From assembly GCA_002339265.1 (NCBI GenBank), contig DDKG01000004.1, positions 8,532-72,531 on the forward strand: DNA of 64,000 bases. Reading direction: 5' to 3'. This DNA is from Massilia sp. UBA2604 (GTDB lineage: Bacteria; Pseudomonadota; Gammaproteobacteria; Burkholderiales; Burkholderiaceae_D). The position numbers and the translations under genes are program-made. Of the stretch, positions 32,278 to 41,900 are shown piece after piece. Numbering within the stretch: position 1 is the first letter of the stretch; the number at the start of each line of letters is the position of its first letter. The notes under the pieces are model-generated. The model saw only the letters and a program-made list of their open reading frames with translations, ran no database searches and was not told where the DNA came from.

Positions 32278-32609
32278 GCAGCAGGGAACCAATCAAGATT
32301 GGCGATAAGTGGACGGTCGACCGCGACGTCGACGAGATCAGTCACTACCTCGCCGACATCACCCAAGAGCTTATCGATCGCGCTACGACCGCTGTGTCGG
32401 TGGTGCTGGTCCTGGCCGGCGTGGCGCAGGTCGAGCAACCCAGTATTCAGGTGGCCACCCTGGAGGGCGTCCAGCGCACCTATGTCGTTGCCCTGTTGGG
32501 GCCTGTTGATGGCCCTCGGCCAGCGGACTGGCGATGGGTGGCGCGCGTGACCTGCGCGAATGGCGAGCGATTCGACAAAACAACCTGGTTCAACGAGGTA
32601 GACCCATGA
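32274..32609 (+). CDS. Phage hypothetical protein
   Basis: 111 residues; the start overlaps the previous stop (ATGA). IKIGDKWTVDRDVDEISHYLADITQELIDRATTAVSVVLVL and RWVARVTCANGERFDKTTWF suggest a small beta-sandwich as seen in some head or neck proteins. Not recognised. Followed with overlap by another small gene. Confidence 0.6.
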   Translation: MSSREPIKIGDKWTVDRDVDEISHYLADITQELIDRATTAVSVVLVLAGVAQVEQPSIQVATLEGVQRTYVVALLGPVDGPRPADWRWVARVTCANGERFDKTTWFNEVDP

Positions 32610-32791
32610 TCGACGTGTCCAAACTGCCCGCCGTGCGCGTCCAGCTCGAGCGCGACCTCGCGGCGCGGGCCGAGCCGGCGGCGGCGTCGAGCCCGACGTC
32701 AAGGCCTGTCGAATACGCGCGTGCGCCAGTGACCACCGGTGGCCAGCCTGGCGCCGGCCGGCCGCCAGCAACACAGGAAGCCATCCGATGA
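32606..32791 (+). CDS. Small phage hypothetical protein (61 residues)
   Basis: ATG 32,606 overlaps the previous stop and its own stop overlaps the connector gene start, so it is tightly coupled. A short helix (KLPAVRVQLERDLAARAEPA) is followed by a Pro/Gly-rich disordered tail. Role unknown. Confidence 0.55.
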   Translation: MIDVSKLPAVRVQLERDLAARAEPAAASSPTSRPVEYARAPVTTGGQPGAGRPPATQEAIR

Positions 32792-33348
32792 GCTGGAAAC
32801 TGATCACGCCGCCCACCGGGCTGGCGGTGTCGATGGCCGAGGCGCGCACCGCCGCGCGGGTGGACGTCGACGAAGAGGGCACCTCGCCGCTGGATGGCGA
32901 GATCCAGCGCGCGATCCGGACGTACACCACCGAGGCGGAGGGTGAGACCAACCGCGCCATCATGGAACAAACCTGGCGCTTGACGCTGGATCGCTTCAAC
33001 GGCGCGATCGAACTGCGCCGCCCGCCGCTGCTGCAAGTCGTGCATGTGAAGTTCTACGACGCCGACGACGTGCGGCAGACGCTCGACCCGCAGGACTACC
33101 AGATCGACGGCGATAGTGAGCCGGGGTACATCGTGCCGGCGCCGGGCAAGGCCTGGCCAGCGACTGCGGCGCGCATCAATGCGGTCGAGGTGCAAATCCG
33201 TTGCGGCTACGGCCCAGATCACAACTCGGTGCCAGATGCGATCTCTGGCTTTATCCTGGCGCGCCTAAGCGAGCACTTTCAGTCCGGCGGCCAGGCGAAG
33301 AACGAACACGTGAAGCGGCTGCTGTGGCCGGAGGTGGTGTGCGGATGA
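32788..33348 (+). CDS. Head-tail connector protein (gp6-like)
   Basis: 186 residues. WKLITPPTGLAVSMAEARTAARVD, a helical region, EQTWRLTLDRFNGAIELRRPPLLQVVHVKFYD and the final helix ISGFILARLSEHFQ are typical of HK97 gp6/SPP1 gp15-like adaptors, which dock beneath the portal. Overlaps neighbours by four bases on both sides. Confidence 0.85.
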   Translation: MSWKLITPPTGLAVSMAEARTAARVDVDEEGTSPLDGEIQRAIRTYTTEAEGETNRAIMEQTWRLTLDRFNGAIELRRPPLLQVVHVKFYDADDVRQTLDPQDYQIDGDSEPGYIVPAPGKAWPATAARINAVEVQIRCGYGPDHNSVPDAISGFILARLSEHFQSGGQAKNEHVKRLLWPEVVCG

Positions 33349-33647
33349 TGAACGACAGAATCACCCTGCAGCGGCCCGGACCCGGTGCCGGCAAGCTGCG
33401 CGCGGCAGACGCCTGGACCAAGATCGCCGAAGTCTGGGCGCACGTGCTGTTCCCGTCCGGGATCGAGGTGGTGCGCGCCGGCGCCGAGGTCTCGATCGTC
33501 AAGTGCTCGATCAAGATTCGCGCCCGGCGCGACATCGACACCGGCTGCCGCGTGCTGTTCAAGGGCAAGGCGTACGACATCAAGTCGGCGCTGCCAGACA
33601 CGAAGGATAGCCAGTTCATGTTCTTGGTGTGCGACGGGGTGTCGTGA
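33345..33647 (+). CDS. Head closure / head-tail adaptor protein
   Basis: 100 residues from ATG 33,345. NDRITLQRPGPGAGKLRAADAWTKIAEVWAHVLF, then IKIRARRDIDTGCRVLFKGKAYDIKSALPD, is the small beta-barrel of SPP1 gp16-like head closure proteins. It seals the head below the connector. ATG 33,348 is an alternative start. Confidence 0.85.
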   Translation: MMNDRITLQRPGPGAGKLRAADAWTKIAEVWAHVLFPSGIEVVRAGAEVSIVKCSIKIRARRDIDTGCRVLFKGKAYDIKSALPDTKDSQFMFLVCDGVS

Positions 33648-34156
33648 TCGATTACGACACCTCGGCATACGGGGATGCCATGACCGCGATGAAGAAGACG
33701 ATCACCGAGGCAATGGGCGAGTCCACGCTGCGCACGGTCGGCTTCGCCGGGGTTGAAATTTTCCGGGATCAGGCACAGCAAAACTCTCTGAAGCATTACG
33801 AGACGGGAACGCTCTACTCCAACATCATCGTCAAGCGACTCGAAGAGGAATCGGACGGTGGTCGCCGACAGGTCTACATCGTCACTGTTCGCAATGGCAC
33901 GGCCGGCAGCCCAGGAGCCTTTTACTGGCGATTTGTCGAATTTGGTCACAAGTTCGTCCCACGAAATACTAAGCGCAGCAAGACCGGTCGCACGGTCGGC
34001 TGGAAGGCTCACCGTAAAGCGGCTGAGCTGGAGTACGGCACAGCAAGCGCGCCGGCGTATCCGTTCATGCGGCCCGCCTACGAAAGCAAGAAGCACGAGG
34101 CAGTCGACGTAATGACTCGAACCTTAGCTGAACAGATTGCGAGGAATGCCCGATGA
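33644..34156 (+). CDS. HK97 gp10-like tail completion / neck protein
   Basis: 170 residues from GTG 33,644. YETGTLYSNIIVKRLEE, AFYWRFVEFGHKFVP and APAYPFMRPAYESKKHEAV are the typical pattern (WRFVEFG and PFMRPA) of HK97 gp10-like proteins, which connect head and tail. Overlaps both neighbours by four bases. Confidence 0.87.
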   Translation: MIDYDTSAYGDAMTAMKKTITEAMGESTLRTVGFAGVEIFRDQAQQNSLKHYETGTLYSNIIVKRLEEESDGGRRQVYIVTVRNGTAGSPGAFYWRFVEFGHKFVPRNTKRSKTGRTVGWKAHRKAAELEYGTASAPAYPFMRPAYESKKHEAVDVMTRTLAEQIARNAR

Positions 34157-34503
34157 CCCCTGAAGACCATATCGACGCCCTGCTGCTGCACCTGGCCGGC
34201 GGCCGCGTCTTCCCCGACGTGGCGCCGAAGGGCACAGCGCGGCCGTTCATCACCTACCAGGCGGTGGGCGGCGCACCGCTGAACTTCCTGAGCGGCGACC
34301 GCCCCGACAAGCAGCCGGTGCGCATGCAGGTCAACGTCTGGTCCGAACGTCGCGCGGAAGCGTCCGAGATCGGCATGCTCGTCGAGGATGCCATGCGCTC
34401 CGCGACCGAGCTGCAGGTCGAGGTTCTGACCGGCCGAGTGGCCACCTACGACGAAGAAACCGACCTACGCGGAACCATGCAGGACTTCAGCCTCTTCTGC
34501 TGA
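34153..34503 (+). CDS. Tail completion protein (DUF3168)
   Basis: 116 residues. PEDHIDALLLHLAGGRVFPDVAPKGTARPFITYQAVGG, RMQVNVWSERRAEASEIGMLVEDAM and the DLRGTMQDFSLFC ending fit DUF3168 (SPP1 gp17-like) proteins, which cap the tail before joining the head. Confidence 0.85.
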   Translation: MTPEDHIDALLLHLAGGRVFPDVAPKGTARPFITYQAVGGAPLNFLSGDRPDKQPVRMQVNVWSERRAEASEIGMLVEDAMRSATELQVEVLTGRVATYDEETDLRGTMQDFSLFC

Positions 34504-34524
34504 CCCAGCAACACCCCATCCCCA

Positions 34525-34557
34525 AGCCGCCTCGCGAAAGCCAGGCGGCTTTTTCTT
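34525..34557 (+). terminator. Terminator-like hairpin before the tail tube gene
   Basis: AGCCGCCT, a 10-base loop and AGGCGGCT, then TTTTCTTT. It separates head/neck genes from the tail tube gene and resembles the hairpin before the capsid gene. Confidence 0.72.
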
Positions 34558-34594
34558 TGCCCGGACGCCGGGCGCTTACCCCTGAAAGGCACCT

Positions 34595-35227
34595 ATGCAA
34601 CTGCCCAACAACATCGCGTTCGCCGTGGCGACCGCATTCGCTGCCGCTGTCAGCATCACCGCGATCACCAACGCAACCGAGGCGGTGGCCTCCGCGACCA
34701 ACACCTTCGCTGTCGGCGACTTCGTCGAGTACACCGGCGGCTGGAGCAAGGCCAATGGCCGCGTCTTCCGCCTGAAGGCCGCCAGCGGCACCACCTTCAC
34801 CCTGGAAGGCCTGGACACCACCGACACCAGCCTGTTCCCGGCAGGCGCCGGCACTGGCACGGTCCGTAAGGTCACTACCTGGGTGCCGATCACCGGCGTG
34901 GTGAGCGCCGAGGTCTCGGGCGGCGACGGCAAAACCGTCGAGGTGCCGCTGCTGGACAGCGACATGCCGGTGATGCTGCCGGACGGCTTCACTGCCACCA
35001 CCGTAACCGTGACGATCGCCGACGACAAGTCGCTGCAGCACCACGCTGCCCTGAAGCTGGTGTCGGACGGCGTCAAGCTGACCTGCCTGCGCGGCATTCT
35101 GCCGGGCGGCGGCGTGCTGCTGTACGCCGGCTACTGCTCGTTCAACGAGTCGCCCAGCCTGGCCAAGGGCAGCGTGATGGCCGTGCGCGCCGTGTTCTCG
35201 CTGCAGAACAAGGTCGTCCGCTACTAA
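34595..35227 (+). CDS. Major tail (tube) protein
   Basis: 210 residues. Ala-rich start, then beta-rich sequence with a TNTFAVGDFVEYTGGWSKAN loop, WVPITGVVSAEVSGGDGKTVEVPLLDSDMPVMLPDGF and MAVRAVFSLQNKVVRY. Size and position (between tail completion and tail chaperone) support a siphophage tube subunit. Flanked by terminator hairpins on both sides, as expected for a highly expressed transcript. Confidence 0.8.
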   Translation: MQLPNNIAFAVATAFAAAVSITAITNATEAVASATNTFAVGDFVEYTGGWSKANGRVFRLKAASGTTFTLEGLDTTDTSLFPAGAGTGTVRKVTTWVPITGVVSAEVSGGDGKTVEVPLLDSDMPVMLPDGFTATTVTVTIADDKSLQHHAALKLVSDGVKLTCLRGILPGGGVLLYAGYCSFNESPSLAKGSVMAVRAVFSLQNKVVRY

Positions 35228-35272
35228 ACCCGTTGCCAGCCGGCGCCGAATGGTTGGCGCTGGCCTTCCCAG

Positions 35273-35302
35273 CCCGCGGGGTAGCGCCTCGCGGGTCTTT
35301 TT
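35273..35302 (+). terminator. Terminator-like hairpin after the tail tube gene
   Basis: CCCGCG ... CGCGGG (35,273-35,278 and 35,290-35,295) followed by TCTTTTT. Confidence 0.68.
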
Positions 35303-35326
35303 ACCTCCTCTCGAAAGAAAATCATC

Positions 35327-35644
35327 ATGGCAAAAGCAAAACTCTCCCTGGCTGACGAAGCAACCTTCAAGGCAAAAGTCGAGATCCCGGTCCCTGGCGG
35401 CAAGATCGCCGAAGTGGAATGGGTGTTCGCGTGGATGGAGCGCGACAAGTTCAAGGAATTCATCAAGAACCTGGAAGGTGCCGACGACGTCGATGCGCTG
35501 ATGGACATCAGCCGCGGCTGGGATCTGGACGACCAGTTCGGCCGCACCGCTGTCGAGAAGATGACCCAGAAGTATATCGGCGCAGCGCGCGCCGTTCTGG
35601 ACAAGTTCATCGCCGAGCTGACCGGCGCCCGCGCAAAAAACTAA
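35327..35644 (+). CDS. Tail assembly chaperone, short form
   Basis: 105 residues. LADEATFKAKVEIPVPGGKIAEVEWVFAWMERDKFKEFIKNLEG is typical of the G-type tail chaperones that coat the tape measure during tail assembly. It ends at the TAA just after the slippery A-AAA-AAC (35,635-35,641), so most ribosomes make this form and some shift to the longer product. Confidence 0.85.
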   Translation: MAKAKLSLADEATFKAKVEIPVPGGKIAEVEWVFAWMERDKFKEFIKNLEGADDVDALMDISRGWDLDDQFGRTAVEKMTQKYIGAARAVLDKFIAELTGARAKN

Positions 35645-35958
35645 GGGCCGTCGCCTCGGCCCTCTACGAGCCGGAGCCCTCCGAAGCCGACTTGGCGGTG
35701 GCGGGCCTCACGCTGGAGGACTTGGCGACGGAGCCCGTCGAAATCTGGCCCGAGAACTACCGGGCCTACTGCCTGTTCCACAGCCTGCGTCGGCAGTGGC
35801 GGATCGCGCCGATGGGCGGCCCGCTCGGGCTCGACTTCGCGATCGCCTTCCATCGAATGGATCGGATGGGCTTGACCACGGAGGAATACAACCAGCTGGA
35901 CGAAGACCTTCAGGTGATGGAAGACGCAGCGCTCGAGGCGATGCGGAGCAAGGAATAA
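35327..35958 (+). CDS. Tail assembly chaperone, -1 frameshift form (G-T-like)
   Basis: A -1 slip at A-AAA-AAC (35,635-35,641) continues into KLRAVASALYEPEP and a helical domain of about 105 residues (LTLEDLATEPVEIWPENYRAYCLFHSLRRQWR, MDRMGLTTEEYNQLDEDLQ). The second frame has no good start of its own. This is the classic lambda G/GT layout: short and long chaperones made in a set ratio just upstream of the tape measure gene. The motif, downstream stem and position are visible; the frequency is not. Confidence 0.78.
35635..35662 (+). other. Programmed -1 frameshift signal
   Basis: Canonical heptamer A-AAA-AAC in the zero frame (GCA AAA AAC TAA). A 6-bp stem GGGCCG/CGGCCC (35,645-35,650 and 35,657-35,662) starts three bases after the heptamer and may stimulate the shift. 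Confidence 0.8.
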
Positions 35959-35965
35959 CAGTGTT

Positions 35966-35987
35966 GCCGCCATTTAGCGGCTTTTTT
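35966..35987 (+). terminator. Terminator-like hairpin before the tape measure gene
   Basis: GCCGC-CATTTA-GCGGC followed by TTTTTT; 12 bases before the tape measure ATG. The fourth such hairpin in the structural operon. Confidence 0.65.
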
Positions 35988-35998
35988 ATGGGCAGCGC

Positions 35999-38900
35999 AT
36001 GAGCCAGACCGTCAACGAAGCAATCATCAAGGTCAACGTCGACGCCACCGGCGTGGAAGAGGGCAACCGTCGCATCGATGCCTCCACCGCGCGCACGGGT
36101 AAGAATCTCGAAAATCTGGGCGCCACCGCGCAGAAAACCGGCAAGTCCCTCGATACGCTCGGCTCTGGCCCTGGCCTGCGAAACGTAAGTGATGGCGCCG
36201 GCGCCGCCGCCGGCCAGGTCGACCGGGCGACGAAGAGCATGGCCGAGTCAATCCAGCGCGCCACGGCCACGATGAACGCAGGCGCGAAGGGCACCGCCGC
36301 GTACTACGAGGCCCTGGCCAACTCGCGCGGCCTGAACATCGCCACGCTGCGCCCATACCTGGATCAACTCGACGCTGTTACCCGCAAGACCCAGCAGGCT
36401 GCAGTCGCCCAGCGGCAGCTCGACGCCGGCAACAACTTCCTCGCCGGTCTGCGCGCGCAAGCTGACGGGATCGGCAAGACCGCATCGCAACTAGCGGCCC
36501 TCCGTGCCGAGGAACTGGGTGTGGCAGACGCCGCGCGTCCGCTGATCGAGCAGCTGCAGGCCGCTGAGGAAGCGGCCGGCAACGCTGGTGGCTCGGTGAG
36601 CGGGTTTGCCGCTGCGGTGGCAAGTATTGCAACCGGAGCCGGCGTTGCAGCCGTTGTCCAGCTGTCGGATGAGTACGGTAAATACACCGCGCAACTGAAG
36701 CTCGCGACCACCGGCCAGAGCGAATTCTTGAATGCTCAGGGAGCGGTGCGCCGCATCGCGGCCGGCGCACAGTCCGACCTGTCGGCAACCGCGTCCCTCT
36801 ACGCGAGCATCACCAAGAGTACCCGCGACCTCGGGATCGCTCAGTCGCAGGTCGCGGATATCACGGAAACCGTGAGCCTGGCCCTCAAGGTCTCGGGCGC
36901 TTCGACTAACGAGGCAGCGTCAGCAATTCTGCAATTGTCCCAGGCATTCGCATCTGGCGTCCTGCGTGGCGACGAGTTCAATTCGGTCAACGAGGCATCC
37001 CCACGTCTGATGCAGGCGCTGGCTGACGGCATTGGCGTGCCGGTCGGCGCATTGCGTGCGATGGCCGAGCAGGGTGCGCTCACGACCGACGTTCTGGCGA
37101 ACGCGCTCCCGCGCGCGCTGACGGCGCTGCGCACCGAGGCGAAATCGGTCGAATCGATCGGCGGCGCCGTCACGGTCCTCAAAAACAACCTGATGGAGCT
37201 GGTGGGGTCGACCGCCCAATCGAATGGCGCGGTCAGTCTGCTCTCGGGCAGCATCGGCCTGCTGGCCGATAACCTGGTGCTGGTCGGCGGGGTTGTCGCG
37301 ACCGGCGCGCTAGCCAAGCTAGGCTCGATGGCAGGCGTCGCTGCGGCGAAGGCCTATGAGAATGTTGCAGCGAGCCGCGCGCTCGCCGCGGCAAATCTGG
37401 CGACCGCCAACACGAACGTTGCGGCTACGGCAGCGGCATCAGCGACGGCGGCTGCGCGCGTTAACGAGCTGCGCGCCGCCGTCCTGGCAGCGGAGGGCAA
37501 TGCCGCGCTCGCGATCGCGACGAATGGCCTGATCCCGGCCCAAGCGCGCGCGGCGACTGCCGCGGCGGCGCATACCGCTGCGTTGACCGCGCAGGCGGCC
37601 GCGGCTCGTGCGGCTTCCGTTTCGATCACGGCCGCGCGCGGCGCGCTAGCGTTTGTCGGCGGGCCGATTGGCGCCGTCATCACCGTGCTCGGCCTGGCCG
37701 CGACAGCCTGGGCCGTGTGGGGCAATGCGGCAGAGGACGCCAATAACCAGGCGTCCGAGTCGACCGAGGAATCGACGGCCGACATGATCGCCCGCCTCGA
37801 CGAGCAGATCGCGAAGCTTCGCGAGCGCAACGCCCTGGCCGCGACCGAGCCGCGCATCAAGGCGCTGGACGGCATCAGCGAGGTGGACAAGGACGGTCTC
37901 GCACGCGCGAAGGCGGCGCTTGACGAAAATAAGGCGGCCCAGGCGAAGTTCGCGGAAAATTCGCGCGAGCGCATGATGCTGCAGCTCGAAGAAGTGGAGC
38001 TGTCGGGCAAGTACGAGGCGGCGCTCGACCGCGTAAAAGCGCTGCAGGGCGAGGTTGCTAAAGCAGCCGCGCGTACCAGAGACGAGCGCCTCGACGACTG
38101 GTATGCGAAGAACGGGACGTCGGCGCAGCGTCTGGCCGCCGAGCTCGCGGACCTAAAAAATCAGTTCGGCACCATCCCTCCCGAAATGGAGAAGCTGGTG
38201 CGCGCCAAGTTCACCGATCCGGCGGCCACCAAGGCGCTCGCCGACCAGGCGAAGGCGGCGAAGGAATACGCCGACCTGATCGACCGCATCAGCGGCAAGA
38301 GCGCGGGCGTCGACGCCGACTACGTGGAGAACCTGCAGAAGCTGGCCGGTGGCTATGCCGCCGGTAAGCAGTCGATGGCGGACTATGTGGCCACCGTCGA
38401 GGCGTACATCAAGCAGCAGCCGTTCGTCGCGCAGGCTGAAGAAGAGCGGAAGAAATCGATCGAGCAGTACGACAAGATGCTCGAGAGCGTCGAGAAGCGC
38501 GCAAGTAAGGCGCAAAGCGATGCGCAGTCTCAGCGCGATGAAAACGAACAGATCGGGCTCGGCGCGCAGGCGCTGGCCGAGCTGAACGCCACTCGCCTGG
38601 AGAGCTTGGCGCTGCGTGCCGAAGAGCAGGTATGGGTAGCCGAAGGCCTGGACATTACCGGGGCGATGGCGGAGGAATACCGCAAGGAGGCGGCGGCGCT
38701 GCGCGAGCGCGCGGAGGCCATTCGCGATGGCGCTGCAAAGCAGATCAGCTTCGATGCGGCGAAGAAGGCGGGCGAGGAGCTGAAAGACTTCCTTGACCCG
38801 GCACGTGCGCAATCCTTCGGCGACGCGCTGCGCGAAGCGTTCGGCGGCGCCGGAGATTCGATCAGCAAGCTGACCGCCTCGCTGACGGGCTTCTCCCAAC

Positions 38901-41900
38901 GGCAGGCGGAGATCGAGAAGAATCGCGGCAATGCGGCGCTTCTCTACCTGGAAGGGAAAAAGACCGAGTTCGAGTACCTGGCCGACGTCGAGGCGCTGAG
39001 CAAGCGCAGCACCCAGAACCAACTGGCCGGCTACGGCGCCATGACCGGCGCCGCCGCTGGCTTCTTCAATGAGCAGAGTCGTGGCTACAAGGCGCTGCAG
39101 ACCGCATCGCAGGTCTTCCACGCCGCCGAACTGGCCATGACGCTGGCGGAGCTGGTGCCGAAGGGTATCAGCGCAGTGCTGGGGCAGGGCCAGGGCGACC
39201 CGTACACCGCCTTCGGCCGCATGGCTGCTATGGCGGCGATCGTGGCCGGCCTGGGCGTCGCCATCGGCGGCGTGTCGGGCGGCGGCTTGCCTCTGTCGCA
39301 GCAGCGGCAGGAGAAGCAGGGCACCGGCAGCGTGCTCGGTTCGGACGCGAAGTCGGAATCGATCGCGCGGTCGCTCGATGCCATCGAGGGTGCCACACTC
39401 CAGGGTTTGGGCATCAGCAATGGCATGCTGACCTCGCTGCGCAACATCGAGGCCGGTATCGGGCAGTTCGCCTCGCTGCTGGTGCGCACAACCGGCGTGA
39501 CTGGCGGGTTCGGCTCGGAAATGAACAGGGCAGCGTTCGATTCGAAGTCGATCGGGATCGGCGGCGCGCTGGCCGGCGCCGGCGTGGGCGGCGGCCTTGG
39601 CAGCACGGCGGCCCTGACATACCTGGGGGCAGGCTTCGGCCCGGTGGGCATGGTGCTGGGCAGCGCGCTGGGTGCGGTGCTCGGCAAGACCTTCATCGGT
39701 AAGGCCCTGGGCAGCATCTTCGGCGGGAAACAATCCGTCGAGGACACCGGTTTCACCCTGGCGCCGTCGAGCTTTGGCGGCATCCTGGCCGGCGGCACCG
39801 ATGCGGCGCAGTATGCCGACATCAAGAAGGACGGCGGGTGGTTCGGCAAAGACAAGTACAGCACCGTGCTCGAAGGCCTGGGCGCCGAGGGCAACCGCCA
39901 GATCGCCAGCATCCTGACGTCGCTGTACGACACGGTCTTCCAGGCCGGAAGCATGCTGGAGGTAGGTGCCGACGGCTTCGCCGCGCAGCTGAACAGCTTC
40001 GTGGTCGATATCGGCAAGGTGTCGCTGAAGGGGCTGTCGGACGACGAGATCGAGAAGGAGCTGTCGGCCGTGTTTTCCAAGGTCGGCGACGACCTGGCCA
40101 AGTTCGGCATCGGCGGCCTGGAGCAGTTCCAGAAGGTGGGCGAGGGCTACCTCGAGACCCTGACCCGGGTGGCCACCAACTACCAGGCTGTGACGGTGGT
40201 CACGGACTCGATGGGGATGACGTTCGACGCGGTCGGCTTGGCGTCGGTCGGCGCGCGCGAGCGGCTGATCGACCTCGTCGGCGGCCTGGACGAATTCACC
40301 TCGAGCGCCGACCAATTCCTGTCGGACTTCTATACCGACCAGGAGCGCGCGAACTCCCTGCGCGCGCGGATCTCGCCAACGCTGGACCAGTACGGCATCG
40401 AGACCGGCGCCGAAGACTCGCTGCAGCAGTTCCGCAGCGTGGTCACCGGCCTGGACCTGACGACCGAGGCCGGCGCGCGCGCCTACGCGACCCTGATCCA
40501 GATAGCTCCGGCGTTCAAGCAGATCGCGGACGTCGATGCGGCCATCTTCGAAGAGCGGGCTGACCTGCAGAAGGAATTGGACCAGCTAACGCTGTCCGAG
40601 ACCCAACTGCTGGCCCAGCAGCGCGCCGCGCTCGACGAGAGCAACCGCTCGCTGTTCGACCAGATCCAGGCGGTAAAGGCGAAACAGGCGGCCGACCAGG
40701 CGGCGACCGAGGCGGCGGCCAAGGCGATTCAGGACATGAAGGACGCCGCGGCGTCGCTCATGACCGGCGTCGACGGCGCTTTCTCGGTGCTGCAGCGCGT
40801 GGTCGACCGCCAGAAGAAAGCGCTCCAGGAAGAGATCAACGTGCGCACGGCCTCGATCCAGAAGATCGAAGCGCTGTCGCAATCTTTGCGCTCGACCTTG
40901 GATGGCATGACGGTTTCCGGCCGCGAGGCTGAGGACCGCCAGGCTGCCCAGGCGCAGATTCAGGCCGCCCTGGCCATCGCCAAGGCATCGGGCACTCTGC
41001 CGAAAGCCGAAGACCTGCGCAACGCGCTGTCGGTGGTCAGCAAGGATTCGTCCGCGCTGTTCGCCACGCAGGAGGACTACCTGCGCGACTTCTACGCTAC
41101 CCGGATCGGTATCGAGGATCTGGCCGGCCTGACCGACGATGCACTGTCGGTCGAGGAGCGCAGCCTCCAGCGCCTGGAGGACCAGGTCAAGCAGTACGAG
41201 CTGATGCTCGAGCGCGAGCAGGAGCAGATCGACGTCCTGAAGGGGATTTCCACCATCGGGCTGTCGATCGAGCAGGCCATCCGCGCGCTGCACGGCGCGA
41301 TGGCGGCGGCCAGCGCGAACCCGGTCAATTCGGCCGCCTCGGCAATCAACGACGCCTACAAGTCGGCGCTGGGCCGGGCGCCGGATCAGGCCGGGCTCGA
41401 CTACTGGAAGAACGTCGCCGCCGGCGGCACCTCGACCGGTGCAATTGTCGACTCCATCAAGAACTCGCCCGAGGCGCAGCTCCAGAAGCTCTACAAGGAC
41501 GTGTTCGGCCGCACGGCTGACGCGGCCGGACTGGACTACTGGCTGGGCCAGGTCAACAAGGGCATCAGCCTGGGTGCGATCAAGGACACGTTCGAGAACA
41601 GCGACGAGAAGAAGGGGCTTCGCGGCTTCGCCGTCGGCGCGAACTACATCCCGGTCGACATGCCCGCAATGGTCCACCAGGGCGAACGCATCATCCCCGC
41701 GGCTGACAACCGCGAGCTGATGCGCCGCCTGGCCAGCCCGGAGCAGGGCAACGAGGTGTTGGTCGCTGAGATCCGCGCGCTGCGTGAGGAGGTTGCGCTT
41801 CTTCGCGGCGAAGCCGAACGGGGAACCGACGCGGCGGTGCAGCTCGCCGATCAGTTCGACAACGTGACGGACGGTGGAAACGCCTGCCGTGTCGAAGTCA

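Noticed and set aside
38153-40315. 720-codon leftward open frame
   Set aside because: It lies wholly antisense to the tape measure gene; composition is that of a shadow frame in GC-rich DNA (His/Arg/Gln-rich, no domain).
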